A stretch of DNA of 64,000 bases from positions 6,816,501-6,880,500 of the forward strand of contig NZ_CP104578.1 of assembly GCF_036826855.1 (NCBI RefSeq), read 5' to 3'. The notes below the pieces were generated by a model. That model searched no databases. It had not been told where the DNA came from and saw only the letters and a program-made list of their open reading frames with translations. Each line of letters begins with the position of its first letter. Positions within the stretch are counted from its first letter, which is position 1. Shown here piece by piece: positions 1-8,092 of this stretch. A program made the position numbers and the translations under genes. Source of the DNA: Streptomyces sp. SJL17-4 (GTDB taxonomy: Bacteria > Actinomycetota > Actinomycetes > Streptomycetales > Streptomycetaceae).

Positions 1-325
1 CCGGGTGGCTGTCGTGCGCGGGGTCGCGCTGCTCGGGGATGCTGAGGTCCCCCGGCAGCACGTCCACCACCCGAAGGGCCGCGCACGCCGCTCCCGCCAG
101 GCGCTCCCCGCTGGTCAGGTCGAAGGTGGTGTGGTGCAGGGGGCAGGTGATGCGCAGCCTGTCCCCGTCGACCCTGCCGTACTTGAGCCGGCCCCCGCGG
201 TGGGGGCAGACGGCGGCCGCGAGGACCTTGCGGCCGCCGACCTCGACGAGGACCAGGTCCTCGGTCACCTGGCGGACGGTGGGCTCGTCGGAGCCCCGCC
301 GGCGCCCCGCGGGCACGGCCGTCAT
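1..325 (-). CDS. Rieske [2Fe-2S] protein, 3' part outside window
   Basis: This is the N-terminal 108 residues of a small Rieske protein, cut by the left edge. Residues 40-42 (CPH) and 61-64 (CPLH) form the C-x-H-x18-C-x2-H cluster-binding pattern. The early position of the motif suggests a stand-alone ferredoxin rather than a full ring-hydroxylating oxygenase, but the missing C-terminus leaves this open. The ATG at 325 overlaps the stop of the upstream diiron oxidase gene (ATGA), so the two are translationally coupled. In this context I infer that it passes electrons to the diiron oxidase, but nothing in the sequence proves that. Confidence 0.85.
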   Translation of the reverse strand, partial: MTAVPAGRRRGSDEPTVRQVTEDLVLVEVGGRKVLAAAVCPHRGGRLKYGRVDGDRLRITCPLHHTTFDLTSGERLAGAACAALRVVDVLPGDLSIPEQRDPAHDSHP

Positions 326-1251
326 GCGACGGTCTCCCGGGCTCGCGCGACGGCCGCCTCCGTGGCCGTCCCGACGATGTCGGAGGCCAGGCGCACGCCC
401 GCCCAGATCTTCGCCAGGTCCGGCTCGTCGAGCGAGCGGATCGCCGTCCGCATATGACTGCTGTGGTACGAGTCGATGTACAGGTGCTCGGTGTAGTAGG
501 CGTCGTGGGTGATCCCGAGCCGCCGCGCCGCCCGGGCGAAGCTCTGGAAGGCATACAGCACACTGGTCTCGAAGTAGGCGTACGCGCCCAGGAAGTACTG
601 GGGCGAGGGGGCCCGGCTCGCCAGCCAGTGGAACATGTTGACGTAGGCGAAGCACTCGGGGGTCGTCTCGTCGAGGTAGTCGTCGAGCCGGAGGCTCATG
701 CCGAGCTCGGTGAGCAGGTCGCGGTAGAGCTGGGAGTGCGCCTTCTCCTCGTTGCCGCAGCCGAGTTCGTCGATGAGGACGCGGAAGACCGCCATCGCCG
801 AGCGGTACGGCAGCCGGGGCACCACCGGGAGCAGCGACTCCGACTCGGTGAGACCGTCGAGAGCGAACTGCCGCACCACGACCTTGAACTGATCGAGCGT
901 CGCGTGCTCGGCGAGGAAGGTGGCGCTCTCCGGGAGCGAGGCCTCCTCCTCGGCGAGGAACTCCTTGAGCGCCTGGAGGAGCTCGCCGGCCGAGCCGAAC
1001 CGGGGCGCGGAGGCCTCGTACGCCCGTGCCTTGGGCAGGATCCAGCGCTCCTCGATCGCGGTCATCGACCCGTAGTCGCCGAGGTTGGGGACCCGCCGGT
1101 AGAGGCTGTGCAGCTCGCGCTGGGAGGTCGCGGCCGGGGCCGTGATCGAGTGCGCGGCCACCGGGACGGCGGACGGGGCCGCCGTGGCCGGTGCGGACGC
1201 GGCGGCCGCTGACGGCGTGGACGCGGTGGGAGCGGCGGGGGTGGTGCTCAT
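322..1251 (-). CDS. rohS: RohS-like haem-oxygenase-like diiron oxidase (2-aminoimidazole N-oxygenase candidate)
   Basis: A 309-aa protein of the iron-containing redox enzyme (HDO) superfamily. The signature DELGCGNEEKAHSQLY lies at residues 161-176. Likely iron ligands are E162, H172, E228 in AYFETS, and D260 and H263 in HLYIDSYH. The first 40 residues are an Ala/Pro/Ser-rich disordered leader. HDOs include UndA, BesC, SznF and RohS; RohS oxidises 2-aminoimidazole to 2-nitroimidazole. Gene order (PLP oxidase, unknown, DapA-like, HDO) is that of the azomycin cluster, so RohS is favoured over other HDO activities. ATGA overlaps join it to the aldolase gene upstream and the Rieske gene downstream. 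The exact substrate is inferred from context. Confidence 0.8.
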   Translation of the reverse strand: MSTTPAAPTASTPSAAAASAPATAAPSAVPVAAHSITAPAATSQRELHSLYRRVPNLGDYGSMTAIEERWILPKARAYEASAPRFGSAGELLQALKEFLAEEEASLPESATFLAEHATLDQFKVVVRQFALDGLTESESLLPVVPRLPYRSAMAVFRVLIDELGCGNEEKAHSQLYRDLLTELGMSLRLDDYLDETTPECFAYVNMFHWLASRAPSPQYFLGAYAYFETSVLYAFQSFARAARRLGITHDAYYTEHLYIDSYHSSHMRTAIRSLDEPDLAKIWAGVRLASDIVGTATEAAVARARETVA

Positions 1252-2054
1252 GCCGCCTTCGCCTCCTCGTGCACGGTCGGGGAGGCGATCACGCCGCGCC
1301 GGTGGAGTTCCTTCTTGACCCAGCGGTACCAGTCGTCCTTGAAGACGCCGTACCGCTCGCAGACGGTGTTGATCTCCGCCTGCCGGTCGGGAGTCGGGTC
1401 GACCAGCATCGCGTTGCACAGGGAGGGTTCGAGGTTGGCCAGCGGGCCGATGAAGCCGTCGATGCCGCGGGCGTCGACGAGGAGGTTCTCCCAGCCCTCG
1501 AAGACCGGGATGCCGGTGCCGGCCTCGGCCATGTTCCGGGTGAAGGCGGCGTCGCCGCTGGACTCCTTGATGCCGACGATCCCCGGGATCTCCTTGCAGA
1601 TCCGGATCAGGGTGTCGAACTCGATGCGATTGCCCGAGAGCGCCTCCTCGTTGTAGAGGAAGATCGGGATGTCGAGGGCCGTGCGGATCGCCTTGTAGTG
1701 CTCGACGATCCCGTCCTGCGTCACCTCGGCGCCGAACGGCGTGGTGACGACGACGGCGTCGGCGCCGATCGCGGCCGCCGTCCGGGCCCGGTCGATCACC
1801 GCGTCGGTGTCGGGGAGCTGGATGCCGGCCAGGACGGGGAGACCGTCCGCGTGCCGGACGGTGTACGTGACGACGTCCTGCCACTGCCGCGCGTCGAGCT
1901 TCCAGCCCTCGCCGGAGGTCAGGGCCGGCATGAAGCCGTTGACCTCGGCGCGGATGTGGTCCAGGAGACGGACGACGCTCGGCTCGTCGACGACGCCGTG
2001 CTCGTCGAAGGGGGTGATCAGCGGGACGACGGTCCCGGAGTAGGTGCCAGGCAT
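1248..2054 (-). CDS. rohR: DapA/DHDPS-family aldolase, RohR-like retro-aldolase
   Basis: A 268-aa class I aldolase of the dihydrodipicolinate synthase family. The Schiff-base lysine is K163 in IVGIKESSGD, the tyrosine is Y134 in FLYNEE, and a TSGE loop lies at 46-49. In the azomycin pathway this family performs an unusual retro-aldol cleavage of 4-hydroxy-2-ketoarginine to pyruvate and guanidinoacetaldehyde. A housekeeping dapA is unlikely because there are no lysine genes nearby and the gene is coupled by ATGA to the diiron oxidase gene. It starts 25 nt after the preceding stop. Function is by family and gene order. Confidence 0.8.
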   Translation of the reverse strand: MPGTYSGTVVPLITPFDEHGVVDEPSVVRLLDHIRAEVNGFMPALTSGEGWKLDARQWQDVVTYTVRHADGLPVLAGIQLPDTDAVIDRARTAAAIGADAVVVTTPFGAEVTQDGIVEHYKAIRTALDIPIFLYNEEALSGNRIEFDTLIRICKEIPGIVGIKESSGDAAFTRNMAEAGTGIPVFEGWENLLVDARGIDGFIGPLANLEPSLCNAMLVDPTPDRQAEINTVCERYGVFKDDWYRWVKKELHRRGVIASPTVHEEAKAA

Positions 2055-2079
2055 GAGTGGGGTGCCCTTCGGAACGACT

Positions 2080-2625
2080 TCAGAGGGTTTCGGAGACGAC
2101 CTTCAGGACCAGCGACCGCCGGTAGAGGTCCTCCAGGTACGCGGGGAACGACGGCTCCTCACCGAGGGCGGGAGCGTCGGCCGGGGCGAGCGGCGCCAGC
2201 GGTACGACGGGCAGGCCGGCCGCCGCCCGGACGAGCCGGGGGCTCGCCGTGTGGAGCACGCCGCCGCGGCCGATGACCTGGGCCAGCAGCAGGCGTTCAT
2301 GGGCGGGCAGACCGTCGAGCGCGGGCTCGGTGAAGGCCCGGCGGACGTCGTCCTCGGTGTAGCCGATCCGGTCGATGGCCAGGTCCGTGTGGAGGACGTC
2401 CATGAAGGGGTAGTACTCGTCCTGGAGACCCCGCTCGTAGCCCCACACGAGGTCGTCGCAGCGGCCGACCTGCTCCCAGCTCATGACGACCCCGCCCGCC
2501 TCCCCCGCGGCCAGCCGGCCGGCGAAGAAGGCCTTGGCGGCCACGCGGACCGCGTCGTCCTTGCTGTGCATGCCCATGAACGTCGTGGCGTCGATGAACA
2601 CCACCGGCTCGGTGTCAGACGGCAT
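2080..2625 (-). CDS. rohQ: Unknown small protein at the RohQ (cyclase) position
   Basis: A 181-aa protein with no standard enzyme motif that I recognise; I recall similar actinobacterial proteins as DUF6190. The N-terminus [14 protein letters not shown] and the acidic residues that follow resemble the first strand of a PIN-like fold. Its start at 2625 overlaps the end of the PLP enzyme gene by 11 nt, so the two are coupled. In the azomycin pathway RohQ is the unusual cyclase that makes 2-aminoimidazole from guanidinoacetaldehyde. The assignment rests only on its place between the PLP oxidase and the aldolase. The symbol is therefore tentative. Confidence 0.65.
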   Translation of the reverse strand: MPSDTEPVVFIDATTFMGMHSKDDAVRVAAKAFFAGRLAAGEAGGVVMSWEQVGRCDDLVWGYERGLQDEYYPFMDVLHTDLAIDRIGYTEDDVRRAFTEPALDGLPAHERLLLAQVIGRGGVLHTASPRLVRAAAGLPVVPLAPLAPADAPALGEEPSFPAYLEDLYRRSLVLKVVSETL

Positions 2626-3793
2626 AGCGCTCGAGCACCTTCCGCATCCGCTCCATCGCGCCGGCGAACAGCTCCGGCTCGCGGGCCAGGGCCAGGCGCA
2701 CGAAGCGCTCGCCCTTCTCCTTGGTGTTCCAGTAGAAGAAGGTGCCCGGCAGGACGTACACCTCCTCGTCGAAGAGGACGGCCTGGAGCTGGGTGGCGGT
2801 CAGGTGCTCCGGCTTGATGCGGAACCAGGCGACGCTGGTGCCGACGACCGGCTCCTGGAACTCCAGGATGGTGCCGCTGAGGGCGTTGCGGGCGGCCTCG
2901 CCGTTGGTGCGGATGATGTCGCGGACGGAGGCGAAACCGTCGGTGATGGAGTCCTCGACGTACTGCGTGACCATGTTGAGGACGAACGGCGAGACGTTCA
3001 GGAGGACGCTGGTGTGGAGGTTGTAGACCTCCTCCTGGATGTCCTGGCTGGCCGTGATCATGGCGCACTTGGCGTCCTGGATCGGCCAGGTCTTGCCGGT
3101 GTCCTCCATGACCATGTACGTGACGCCGGACTCCTCCAGGAGCCGGTAGATGTCCACCCGGCCGATGCCCTCGTCGCAGAGCGCGAAGGACGCGAAACAG
3201 AAGTCCATCACCAGGACCTTGTCGTGGTCCACGCAGTAGCGGACGACCTCGCGGAAGCCCTCCAGCTTCTCGGCGAGCAGGGTGAACCCGGTGGGGTTGT
3301 TGGGGTCGACGAGGTAGATCGCGTCCGCGGTGATCTCCTCGACGAGCCGCTCGTAGATGGCGTCCTTGTCGTGCAGCGCGGACTCGGCGAACGGGGCGAT
3401 CGGCACCTGCATGTTGCGCAGCAGGTCGACCAGGTTGTCGAAGCAGGGCTCGACCAACTGCACCGACATCCCGCGCTGCTTGAGGAACATGCCGGCGACC
3501 ATCGTCGACACGCTCGCGGAGTACGAAAGGAGCGTGCGGCCCATCGCACGGGCGGTCGGCTGCTGGTGCAGCCGGAAGAAGGCGTCCAGGAACTGCCGCT
3601 CGAAGTGCGCCTGCTGCTTCGACTCGGACTCGTGCCAGAGCTCGGGAAGCCGCGAGACGATCCGCTCCTGGGAGGTGGACTGCCGCTGGTGGGTGTGCGC
3701 GTCGGCCAGGTTGAACCGGGTCTTCAGGGCTTCGATCTCGTGCTGGGTGAGGTCGACGAACGTGCTGACGTCTGCCTTGTCGGTCAACGACAT
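2615..3793 (-). CDS. rohP: MppP/RohP-type PLP-dependent L-arginine oxidase/hydroxylase
   Basis: A 392-aa fold-type I aminotransferase-like protein. The N-terminal segment ([20 protein letters not shown], residues 14-33) matches the lid of MppP (remembered as NLTQWEYLALNSELNIADGH). Other PLP motifs are NNPTG at 165-169, Asp197 in VMDFCF, Lys234 in EDTGKTWP, and the carboxylate-binding Arg in FVRLAL. MppP/RohP enzymes use O2 and PLP alone to oxidise L-arginine; RohP gives 4-hydroxy-2-ketoarginine, the first azomycin intermediate. The ATG at 3793 is chosen because it has a GGGAG-type RBS and begins the conserved lid. It heads the operon, 221 nt from the upstream gene. Enduracididine-type MppP function is the main alternative, but no mppQ/mppR partners are seen. 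Confidence 0.88.
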   Translation of the reverse strand: MSLTDKADVSTFVDLTQHEIEALKTRFNLADAHTHQRQSTSQERIVSRLPELWHESESKQQAHFERQFLDAFFRLHQQPTARAMGRTLLSYSASVSTMVAGMFLKQRGMSVQLVEPCFDNLVDLLRNMQVPIAPFAESALHDKDAIYERLVEEITADAIYLVDPNNPTGFTLLAEKLEGFREVVRYCVDHDKVLVMDFCFASFALCDEGIGRVDIYRLLEESGVTYMVMEDTGKTWPIQDAKCAMITASQDIQEEVYNLHTSVLLNVSPFVLNMVTQYVEDSITDGFASVRDIIRTNGEAARNALSGTILEFQEPVVGTSVAWFRIKPEHLTATQLQAVLFDEEVYVLPGTFFYWNTKEKGERFVRLALAREPELFAGAMERMRKVLERYAV

Positions 3794-3933
3794 GAAGAAC
3801 TCCCGCTGTCGATGCGAATCTCCGTCCGGAATTCCGGCGGCGTGAATGACTGTAGGAGCTTCGACCGGCCTTGCGAATAACGGCCGGGTCACGCAATTAA
3901 TAATCACCGCGATGTTCTGCGGACGAAAAAAGG
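3794..3933 (-). promoter_or_regulatory. Probable promoter region of the roh operon
   Basis: About 140 bp lie between the start of the PLP oxidase gene and the terminator stem upstream. Because a strong terminator closes the preceding transcript, the roh genes need their own promoter here. The stretch includes A/T-rich patches (aattaataatcacc near 3895-3908) that are unusual for this GC content. I could not fix a -35/-10 pair. Confidence 0.4.
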
Positions 3934-3980
3934 GAACGACGGCCAGGCATTCCTCGTGAAGGAATGCCTGGCCGTCGTTC
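3934..3980 (-). terminator. Intrinsic terminator with perfect 20-bp stem
   Basis: GAACGACGGCCAGGCATTCC (3934-3953) pairs perfectly with 3961-3980 across a 7-nt loop. Reading the minus strand, the stem is followed by CC and six T (3926-3931), as in a Rho-independent terminator. It lies just after the DsbA-like gene and before the roh operon, so it separates the two transcription units. Confidence 0.85.
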
Positions 3981-4014
3981 TGGTGCTGCGGCCGCCTTTT
4001 GGCGGCGTATTCAA

Positions 4015-4716
4015 CTATTCAGTGGCGGCCTTCAGCAGGATGTCCTCGAACACCTTCGGGTCGTCCGAGCCGATCACCGGCCAGCCGATGCCGTAGGCGC
4101 CCTCCCAGTCCACCTCGATGCCGGGGTTGGCGTGGTCGGAGCCGTCGGGCAGGAACAGATGGGGGCTGCAGTCCACCCGGTCGCTCTGGGCGAGCGCCGC
4201 CTGGTCCGAGAGCGTCCGGCGCGCGCGCCCGTCGTCCAGGGCCTCGGCGAGGGCGTCGACGTCGACGGCGCCGGTCTCGGCGGCCACGTCCAGAATCACC
4301 TTGCGGTGGCTGATGCAGCGCGATTCGGCCCAGAAGGCCCGGCGCAGCCCGAGGTCGAGCTGTTCCGAGGCGCGCGGGCCCTGCTCCTTGGCGGCGAGCA
4401 CCGCCTCCAGGGCGGGCAGGGTCGTCGAGGGGTAGAGCCAGTCCTTGGCCTGCCACAGCTGCCAGCCGGCGGCCGGCTCCAGGCTGGCCATCCGGGCGAC
4501 CTCGCTGTCCGTGCCGGGGCGCGGGCTCGGGGCGTCGTTGAGCAGTTCGAGGGGGAAGGCGCGCAGATCGAAGGAGACCTGCTCCTCCAGGCCGAGGCGG
4601 GCCCTGGTGGTGTGCAGCCGGTGGATCGCGATGTGCGCGAAGGAACACCAGATGTCGGAGAAGACGGTGACGACTCCGCGCGGCGGCGTCAGGTCGGCGG
4701 TGGTCGGGTCGAACAT
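4015..4716 (-). CDS. DsbA-family thioredoxin-fold protein with a single active-site cysteine
   Basis: A 233-aa protein of the FrnE/DsbA/HCCA-isomerase type. It starts with a beta strand ([15 protein letters not shown]), then a mostly helical insert, then a C-terminal part containing [10 protein letters not shown] before the last helices. The usual C-x-x-C is C24-S-F-A27, so it is monothiol and more likely a thiol-conjugate isomerase or transferase than a disulphide oxidase. A GAGGAGA RBS supports the ATG at 4716. It follows the MBL-fold gene by 26 nt and ends in a strong terminator. Cytoplasmic, with no signal peptide. Confidence 0.7.
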   Translation of the reverse strand: MFDPTTADLTPPRGVVTVFSDIWCSFAHIAIHRLHTTRARLGLEEQVSFDLRAFPLELLNDAPSPRPGTDSEVARMASLEPAAGWQLWQAKDWLYPSTTLPALEAVLAAKEQGPRASEQLDLGLRRAFWAESRCISHRKVILDVAAETGAVDVDALAEALDDGRARRTLSDQAALAQSDRVDCSPHLFLPDGSDHANPGIEVDWEGAYGIGWPVIGSDDPKVFEDILLKAATE

Positions 4717-4742
4717 GGTTCTCCTCGGTTCGTGCGGGGATC

Positions 4743-5543
4743 TCAGGCGGCGGGAGGCTCGACGGCGTCCAGTGCCGCCTCGAGGTCGAGGTCGGCGTCG
4801 GGCAGCCAGGCGGGCAGGGAGGGGATACGGGCCATCGCCTCGAAGAGCCGCGGTACGGCGGCCTCGCGGACGGTCGGCCCATGGGCGCTCAGCAGCTTCG
4901 CGGGGCGCAGGGCGGCCAGCTCGCGCACCGGTCGGAGGAACTTGGTCTCGTCGACCAGTGCGGTCCACGGGGCTATCGCCCGGTTCAGGACCTCGAAGCC
5001 GTGGAAGAATTCCGCCTCGGAAAGGTCGGTGAACTCGCGGCTGATTTCCTCGACGACGGTGCCGAAACTGTCGGAGCTGTAGAGCGTTCCATCGGAATGG
5101 TCGAACACGGCGAGAGTTCCGGGTGAGTCGAACGTGGGCGGCCGGTGAAAACTCAGCTCACGGTCGCCGACTTTCACGCGGCTTCCCGGGTTCGCGGTGA
5201 CGACCCGGTCCTGCGGAATGTCGAACTCTTCCGATATTCGTGTCACCGATATGGCGTTGGCGAGGACCTTCGCGTGCGGCGCCGCCGCCAGGATCCGGGC
5301 GAGGGCGCCGGTGTGGTCGCGGTCGTCGTGGGTGACGACGACCCAGCGCAGATCGGCCGGCTCGATCAGCGACCAGAGGGAGTCCAGGAAGCCCTCCCGG
5401 TCGACGGGCATGCCGGTGTCCACGAGGACCGGCTGGCCGGACCGGAGGAGGAAGGCGTTCACCGGCTGGTCACCGAGGCCCGGGATGGGCAGCGCCGAGG
5501 GGAGGACATGGAGGTCCGGCCCGGCGGTGTAGGACGCTTTCAT
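4743..5543 (-). CDS. Flavodiiron-like MBL-fold (ODP family) protein without flavodoxin domain
   Basis: A 266-aa metallo-beta-lactamase-fold protein. The metal motif is THDDRDHTGA (H72, D74, D76, H77), in which the second His of H-x-H-x-D-H is Asp. This, plus the DSFG element (SSDSFGTVVEE) and the SAHGPTVRE loop, resembles oxygen-binding diiron proteins of the flavodiiron type. No C-terminal flavodoxin domain is present, so electrons must come from elsewhere. The start at 5543 is preceded by AAAGG. It is co-transcribed with the monothiol DsbA-like gene. A role in O2, NO or redox handling is an inference. Confidence 0.7.
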   Translation of the reverse strand: MKASYTAGPDLHVLPSALPIPGLGDQPVNAFLLRSGQPVLVDTGMPVDREGFLDSLWSLIEPADLRWVVVTHDDRDHTGALARILAAAPHAKVLANAISVTRISEEFDIPQDRVVTANPGSRVKVGDRELSFHRPPTFDSPGTLAVFDHSDGTLYSSDSFGTVVEEISREFTDLSEAEFFHGFEVLNRAIAPWTALVDETKFLRPVRELAALRPAKLLSAHGPTVREAAVPRLFEAMARIPSLPAWLPDADLDLEAALDAVEPPAA

Positions 5544-5612
5544 GGCACACCTTTCATGAGGCACCGTGCGGGCCGTGGCCCCCGGTGAGGTCCCGGGGAG
5601 CGCCGGCCTCGG

Positions 5613-6551
5613 TCAGACGAGCTGGATGGTCAGGGAGCCGGCGATCAGCAGGCCGAGACCCAGGGCGCGCGGCTTCGTGAGGGAGCGCTGGGGGAGCTTG
5701 AAGAGGCCCTTGTGGTCGATCAGGGCGGAGGTGAGCTGCTGCCCGGTCACGGTGAGCGCGATGGTCACCGCCGCCCCGATCTCGGGGATGAGCAGGAAGG
5801 TGCCGGTGACGTAGGCGGCGGCGCAGGCGCCACCGAGCCAGCCCCACCAGGGCATCTTCTTCAGAGGGGCGATCTTGGGCTTCGGCGTCCGCCGGGTCGC
5901 GTACAGCACGAGCAGGACGACGGCGATGGTGAAGGTCGCGACGGCGAAGCTGATCACGGCGACGGTGACGGGCTGCTTGAGCTGGGCGCGCAGCTGGGCG
6001 TTGACCGCGCCCTGCACGGGCAGCACCGCTCCGGCGACGATGCCGAGGGCGAGCCAGCCGGCGCGGCCCGCGCTCGACATCTTGGGGGCGCCGGGAGGAG
6101 CCGCCGCCTTCATGCCCCGGATGATCACGACGATGCCGGCGAGCACGGCCACGGCGCCGATGACGATCCCGGCGCTCAGGTCCTGCTTCTCGAGACCGAG
6201 GAGGCCGAAGAGGTCGAGCGCGAGCGAGGCGAACATCTGGCCGGTGACGAAGAGTCCGACGGCGGCGAGGGCACCGAGCCGTGGGAAGAGCAGGATGCCG
6301 CTGGTGATGTAGAGCGGACTGGCGAGTCCGCCGAGCAGCTGCCAGGGCTCGACGTCGGGCAGTTTGCCGAGTGCGCCGAGCGCTCCGGCCGCCACCGCGA
6401 GCACGGTCAGCAGACCGGTCGCGACGCCGAGCTGGATGGTCGAGGCGCCGTACGGGGTGCCGACGGCCGAGTTGAGCTGGAGGTTCACCGAGGCCTGGAC
6501 GGCCAGGAGGCAGCCGACCAGCAGGGCCGCGGCGAGGAGCGCGGTGTGCAT
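5613..6551 (-). CDS. YdcZ/DMT-family membrane transporter (fused double EamA-like)
   Basis: A 312-aa integral membrane protein built of two similar halves, each with about five hydrophobic helices (residues about 1-145 and 160-312). Each half opens with a motif of the type Q-x-x-x-N-x-[QL]-[LR], VQASVNLQL and VQGAVNAQL, as in the YdcZ (DUF606) family of the drug/metabolite transporter clan. The substrate is unknown. It diverges from a TetR gene at 6674 across a long inverted-repeat operator, so that TetR very likely represses it. Export of a small toxic metabolite is plausible, perhaps the product of the neighbouring cluster. Confidence 0.8.
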   Translation of the reverse strand: MHTALLAAALLVGCLLAVQASVNLQLNSAVGTPYGASTIQLGVATGLLTVLAVAAGALGALGKLPDVEPWQLLGGLASPLYITSGILLFPRLGALAAVGLFVTGQMFASLALDLFGLLGLEKQDLSAGIVIGAVAVLAGIVVIIRGMKAAAPPGAPKMSSAGRAGWLALGIVAGAVLPVQGAVNAQLRAQLKQPVTVAVISFAVATFTIAVVLLVLYATRRTPKPKIAPLKKMPWWGWLGGACAAAYVTGTFLLIPEIGAAVTIALTVTGQQLTSALIDHKGLFKLPQRSLTKPRALGLGLLIAGSLTIQLV

Positions 6552-6583
6552 CTTGATCTCCCTGGGGCGGGATGGCGAGCGGG

Positions 6584-6647
6584 TAAGTGGACACTGAGTC
6601 CGTTTAGCATGCCATGGGGTACGGCAAACGGACAAGGTGTCCACTTA
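6584..6647. promoter_or_regulatory. Large inverted-repeat operator between YdcZ transporter and TetR genes
   Basis: Two long arms face each other. The left arm begins TAAGTGGACAC at 6584 and continues to 6608. The right arm, read on the minus strand from 6647, begins TAAGTGGACACC and continues to 6624. Both also carry a GTCCGTTT word (6598-6605 and its complement at 6626-6633). Each half contains an outer AAGTGGACAC and an inner GTCCGTTT, so two repressor dimers could bind. The arms cover the only possible promoter space for both genes. Confidence 0.75.
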
Positions 6648-6673
6648 GCCCCGAGGGAAGTAAGGTCTGGTCC

Positions 6674-7336
6674 ATGAGCGACGACGAGCAGCGGGGTCGT
6701 GGAGCCGCCTCCGTCCACCGGGTCGGCGGGCTCCTCGGGGACCTTCAGGCCGCGGACGACCAGCCGGTCGCCCCGCGCAGACGCGCGGACGCGGAACGCA
6801 ACCGTGCCCAGATCCTGGCCGCGGCCGAGCAGCTCTTCGCCCAGCAGGATCCGCGGACGGTCACCATGGACCGGATCGCCAAGGCCGCCGGGGTGGGCCG
6901 CGCCACGCTCTACCGGAGCTTCCCCGACCCCTCGTCGGTCGCCGTCGCGCTGCTCGACGAGCACGAGCGCCGACTCCAGGGCCAGCTCATCTACGGCCCG
7001 CCGCCGCTCGGCCCCGGCGCGCCCGCGGGGGAGCGGCTGGCGGCGTTCTACCTGGCGATGCTCGATCTCCTGGAACGGCACCTGCCGCTGGCGCTGGGTG
7101 CGGAGACAGGTCCCGCGCGCTTCCGGACGGGGGCGTACGGCTTCTGGCGCGTACACGTTCGCACGCTGCTCGTCGACCACGGGATCCAGGACCCGGACCC
7201 GCTGATCGACATCGCGCTCAGCCCGCTGTCACCCGAGCTCTACCAGTTCCAGCGGCACGAACTCGGCCTGTCGACCGAACGCGTCGGCCGCGCCCTCGCG
7301 GACTTCGCGCGACAGCTGCTGCGTTCGGGGGAGTGA
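6674..7336 (+). CDS. TetR-family regulator of the divergent YdcZ transporter
   Basis: A 220-aa TetR protein. After a 35-residue leader, the HTH reads TMDRIAKAAGVGRATLYRSFPD. The ligand domain is unlike any subfamily that I can name. The ATG at 6674 is preferred to the one at 6614 because the upstream ATG would place the operator inside the coding sequence. It probably represses itself and the transporter. It ends 81 nt from the convergent ScbR-like gene, with GGCGGCGCGCCC repeated twice (from about 7346) in the gap. Confidence 0.8.
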   Translation: MSDDEQRGRGAASVHRVGGLLGDLQAADDQPVAPRRRADAERNRAQILAAAEQLFAQQDPRTVTMDRIAKAAGVGRATLYRSFPDPSSVAVALLDEHERRLQGQLIYGPPPLGPGAPAGERLAAFYLAMLDLLERHLPLALGAETGPARFRTGAYGFWRVHVRTLLVDHGIQDPDPLIDIALSPLSPELYQFQRHELGLSTERVGRALADFARQLLRSGE

Positions 7337-7417
7337 GAGGGGGCGGCGCGCCCACCGGCCGCTGCTCCGGGACGTGGGCGGCGCGCCCGCCGGTGCCGCG
7401 CGGAGGCGTAGGCGCGG

Positions 7418-8092
7418 CTAGGCGCCGGGCCGTCGCCCCGCCGGGTGGACCAGGCCCGGGAGGATCAACTTCCAGATGCGGTCGAGCCGTTGCTCGGCCG
7501 GACCATGCAGAGCGCCGCTGTCGGGCGACCTCGGGTCGTCGGCGGGCCAGCACTCGTCGGACGGACCGTTCGGGCAGCGCATCTCCAGCTCGACCCCGGT
7601 GATCACATAGCCGATCAGCGCGGCGACCGCCGGCGCGTCCACGCCGGGACGCAGGGCCTTCTCGGCCTCCGCGTAGCGTGCCAGGCGCGCCACCTCGCGC
7701 CGCCAGGGGCAGTCCCGGGAGAACCCCGGGTCGGCTAATTGCAGTTCCCGCGCGAGGCGTTCACCGGCGCGCGCCGTCGGGTCGGTCTCGAAGAGCCGTA
7801 TCAGCGCGTGCGTGGCGATGACCAGCTTGTCGATCGCGGTGCCGCCGACGCCCTCCGTGGACAGGCACGCCGACTCCACCGTGATCCGGGTGACCGCGTG
7901 GGCCCGCCCGTGGACCGCCGTCGCGAGCTCCGCCTTCGTCGCGAAGTGGAAGACGAGCGCGCCGGTGGTCACTCGGGCCTCGCCGGCGATTCTGGCGAGC
8001 GAGGCCCGCTCGTACCCGTGCCCGTCGAAAACCCTCGCGGCCGCCGACAGGATTTCCTGTCTCGTACGTTCCGCCCGCTGCTGAATCGCCAT
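7418..8092 (-). CDS. TetR regulator of the gamma-butyrolactone receptor (ScbR/ArpA) type
   Basis: A 224-aa protein. Its N-terminus (QRAERTRQEILSAAARVFDGHGYE) and HTH (ARVTTGALVFHFATKAELA) are typical of Streptomyces autoregulator receptors. These bind gamma-butyrolactones and control secondary metabolism and development. No AfsA-type synthase gene is in the window, so it may be a pseudo-receptor. Its C-terminal tail is longer and Pro-rich (GLVHPAGRRPGA). I see no clear ARE-type palindrome in 8093-8306. Confidence 0.75.
   Translation of the reverse strand: MAIQQRAERTRQEILSAAARVFDGHGYERASLARIAGEARVTTGALVFHFATKAELATAVHGRAHAVTRITVESACLSTEGVGGTAIDKLVIATHALIRLFETDPTARAGERLARELQLADPGFSRDCPWRREVARLARYAEAEKALRPGVDAPAVAALIGYVITGVELEMRCPNGPSDECWPADDPRSPDSGALHGPAEQRLDRIWKLILPGLVHPAGRRPGA

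Noticed and set aside
5..457. Plus-strand open frame at the left edge
   Set aside because: It is a GC-rich shadow of the minus-strand Rieske gene, which has the C-x-H...C-x-x-H motif and ATGA coupling to its neighbour.
322..1884. One long fused minus-strand protein covering HDO and aldolase regions
   Set aside because: The upstream half is a low-complexity Arg-rich frame antiparallel or out of phase with the DapA-like gene. The real HDO start is the ATG at 1251.
1248..2054. Housekeeping dapA of lysine biosynthesis
   Set aside because: It is embedded by overlap in the roh-type operon and has no lysine genes nearby; the YNEE motif also departs from the usual YNxP.
7346..7410. GGCGGCGCGCCC repeats between two convergent TetR genes as an attachment site or origin
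   Set aside because: Only two copies, no integrase, no DnaA boxes; best read as GC-rich terminator-like DNA.
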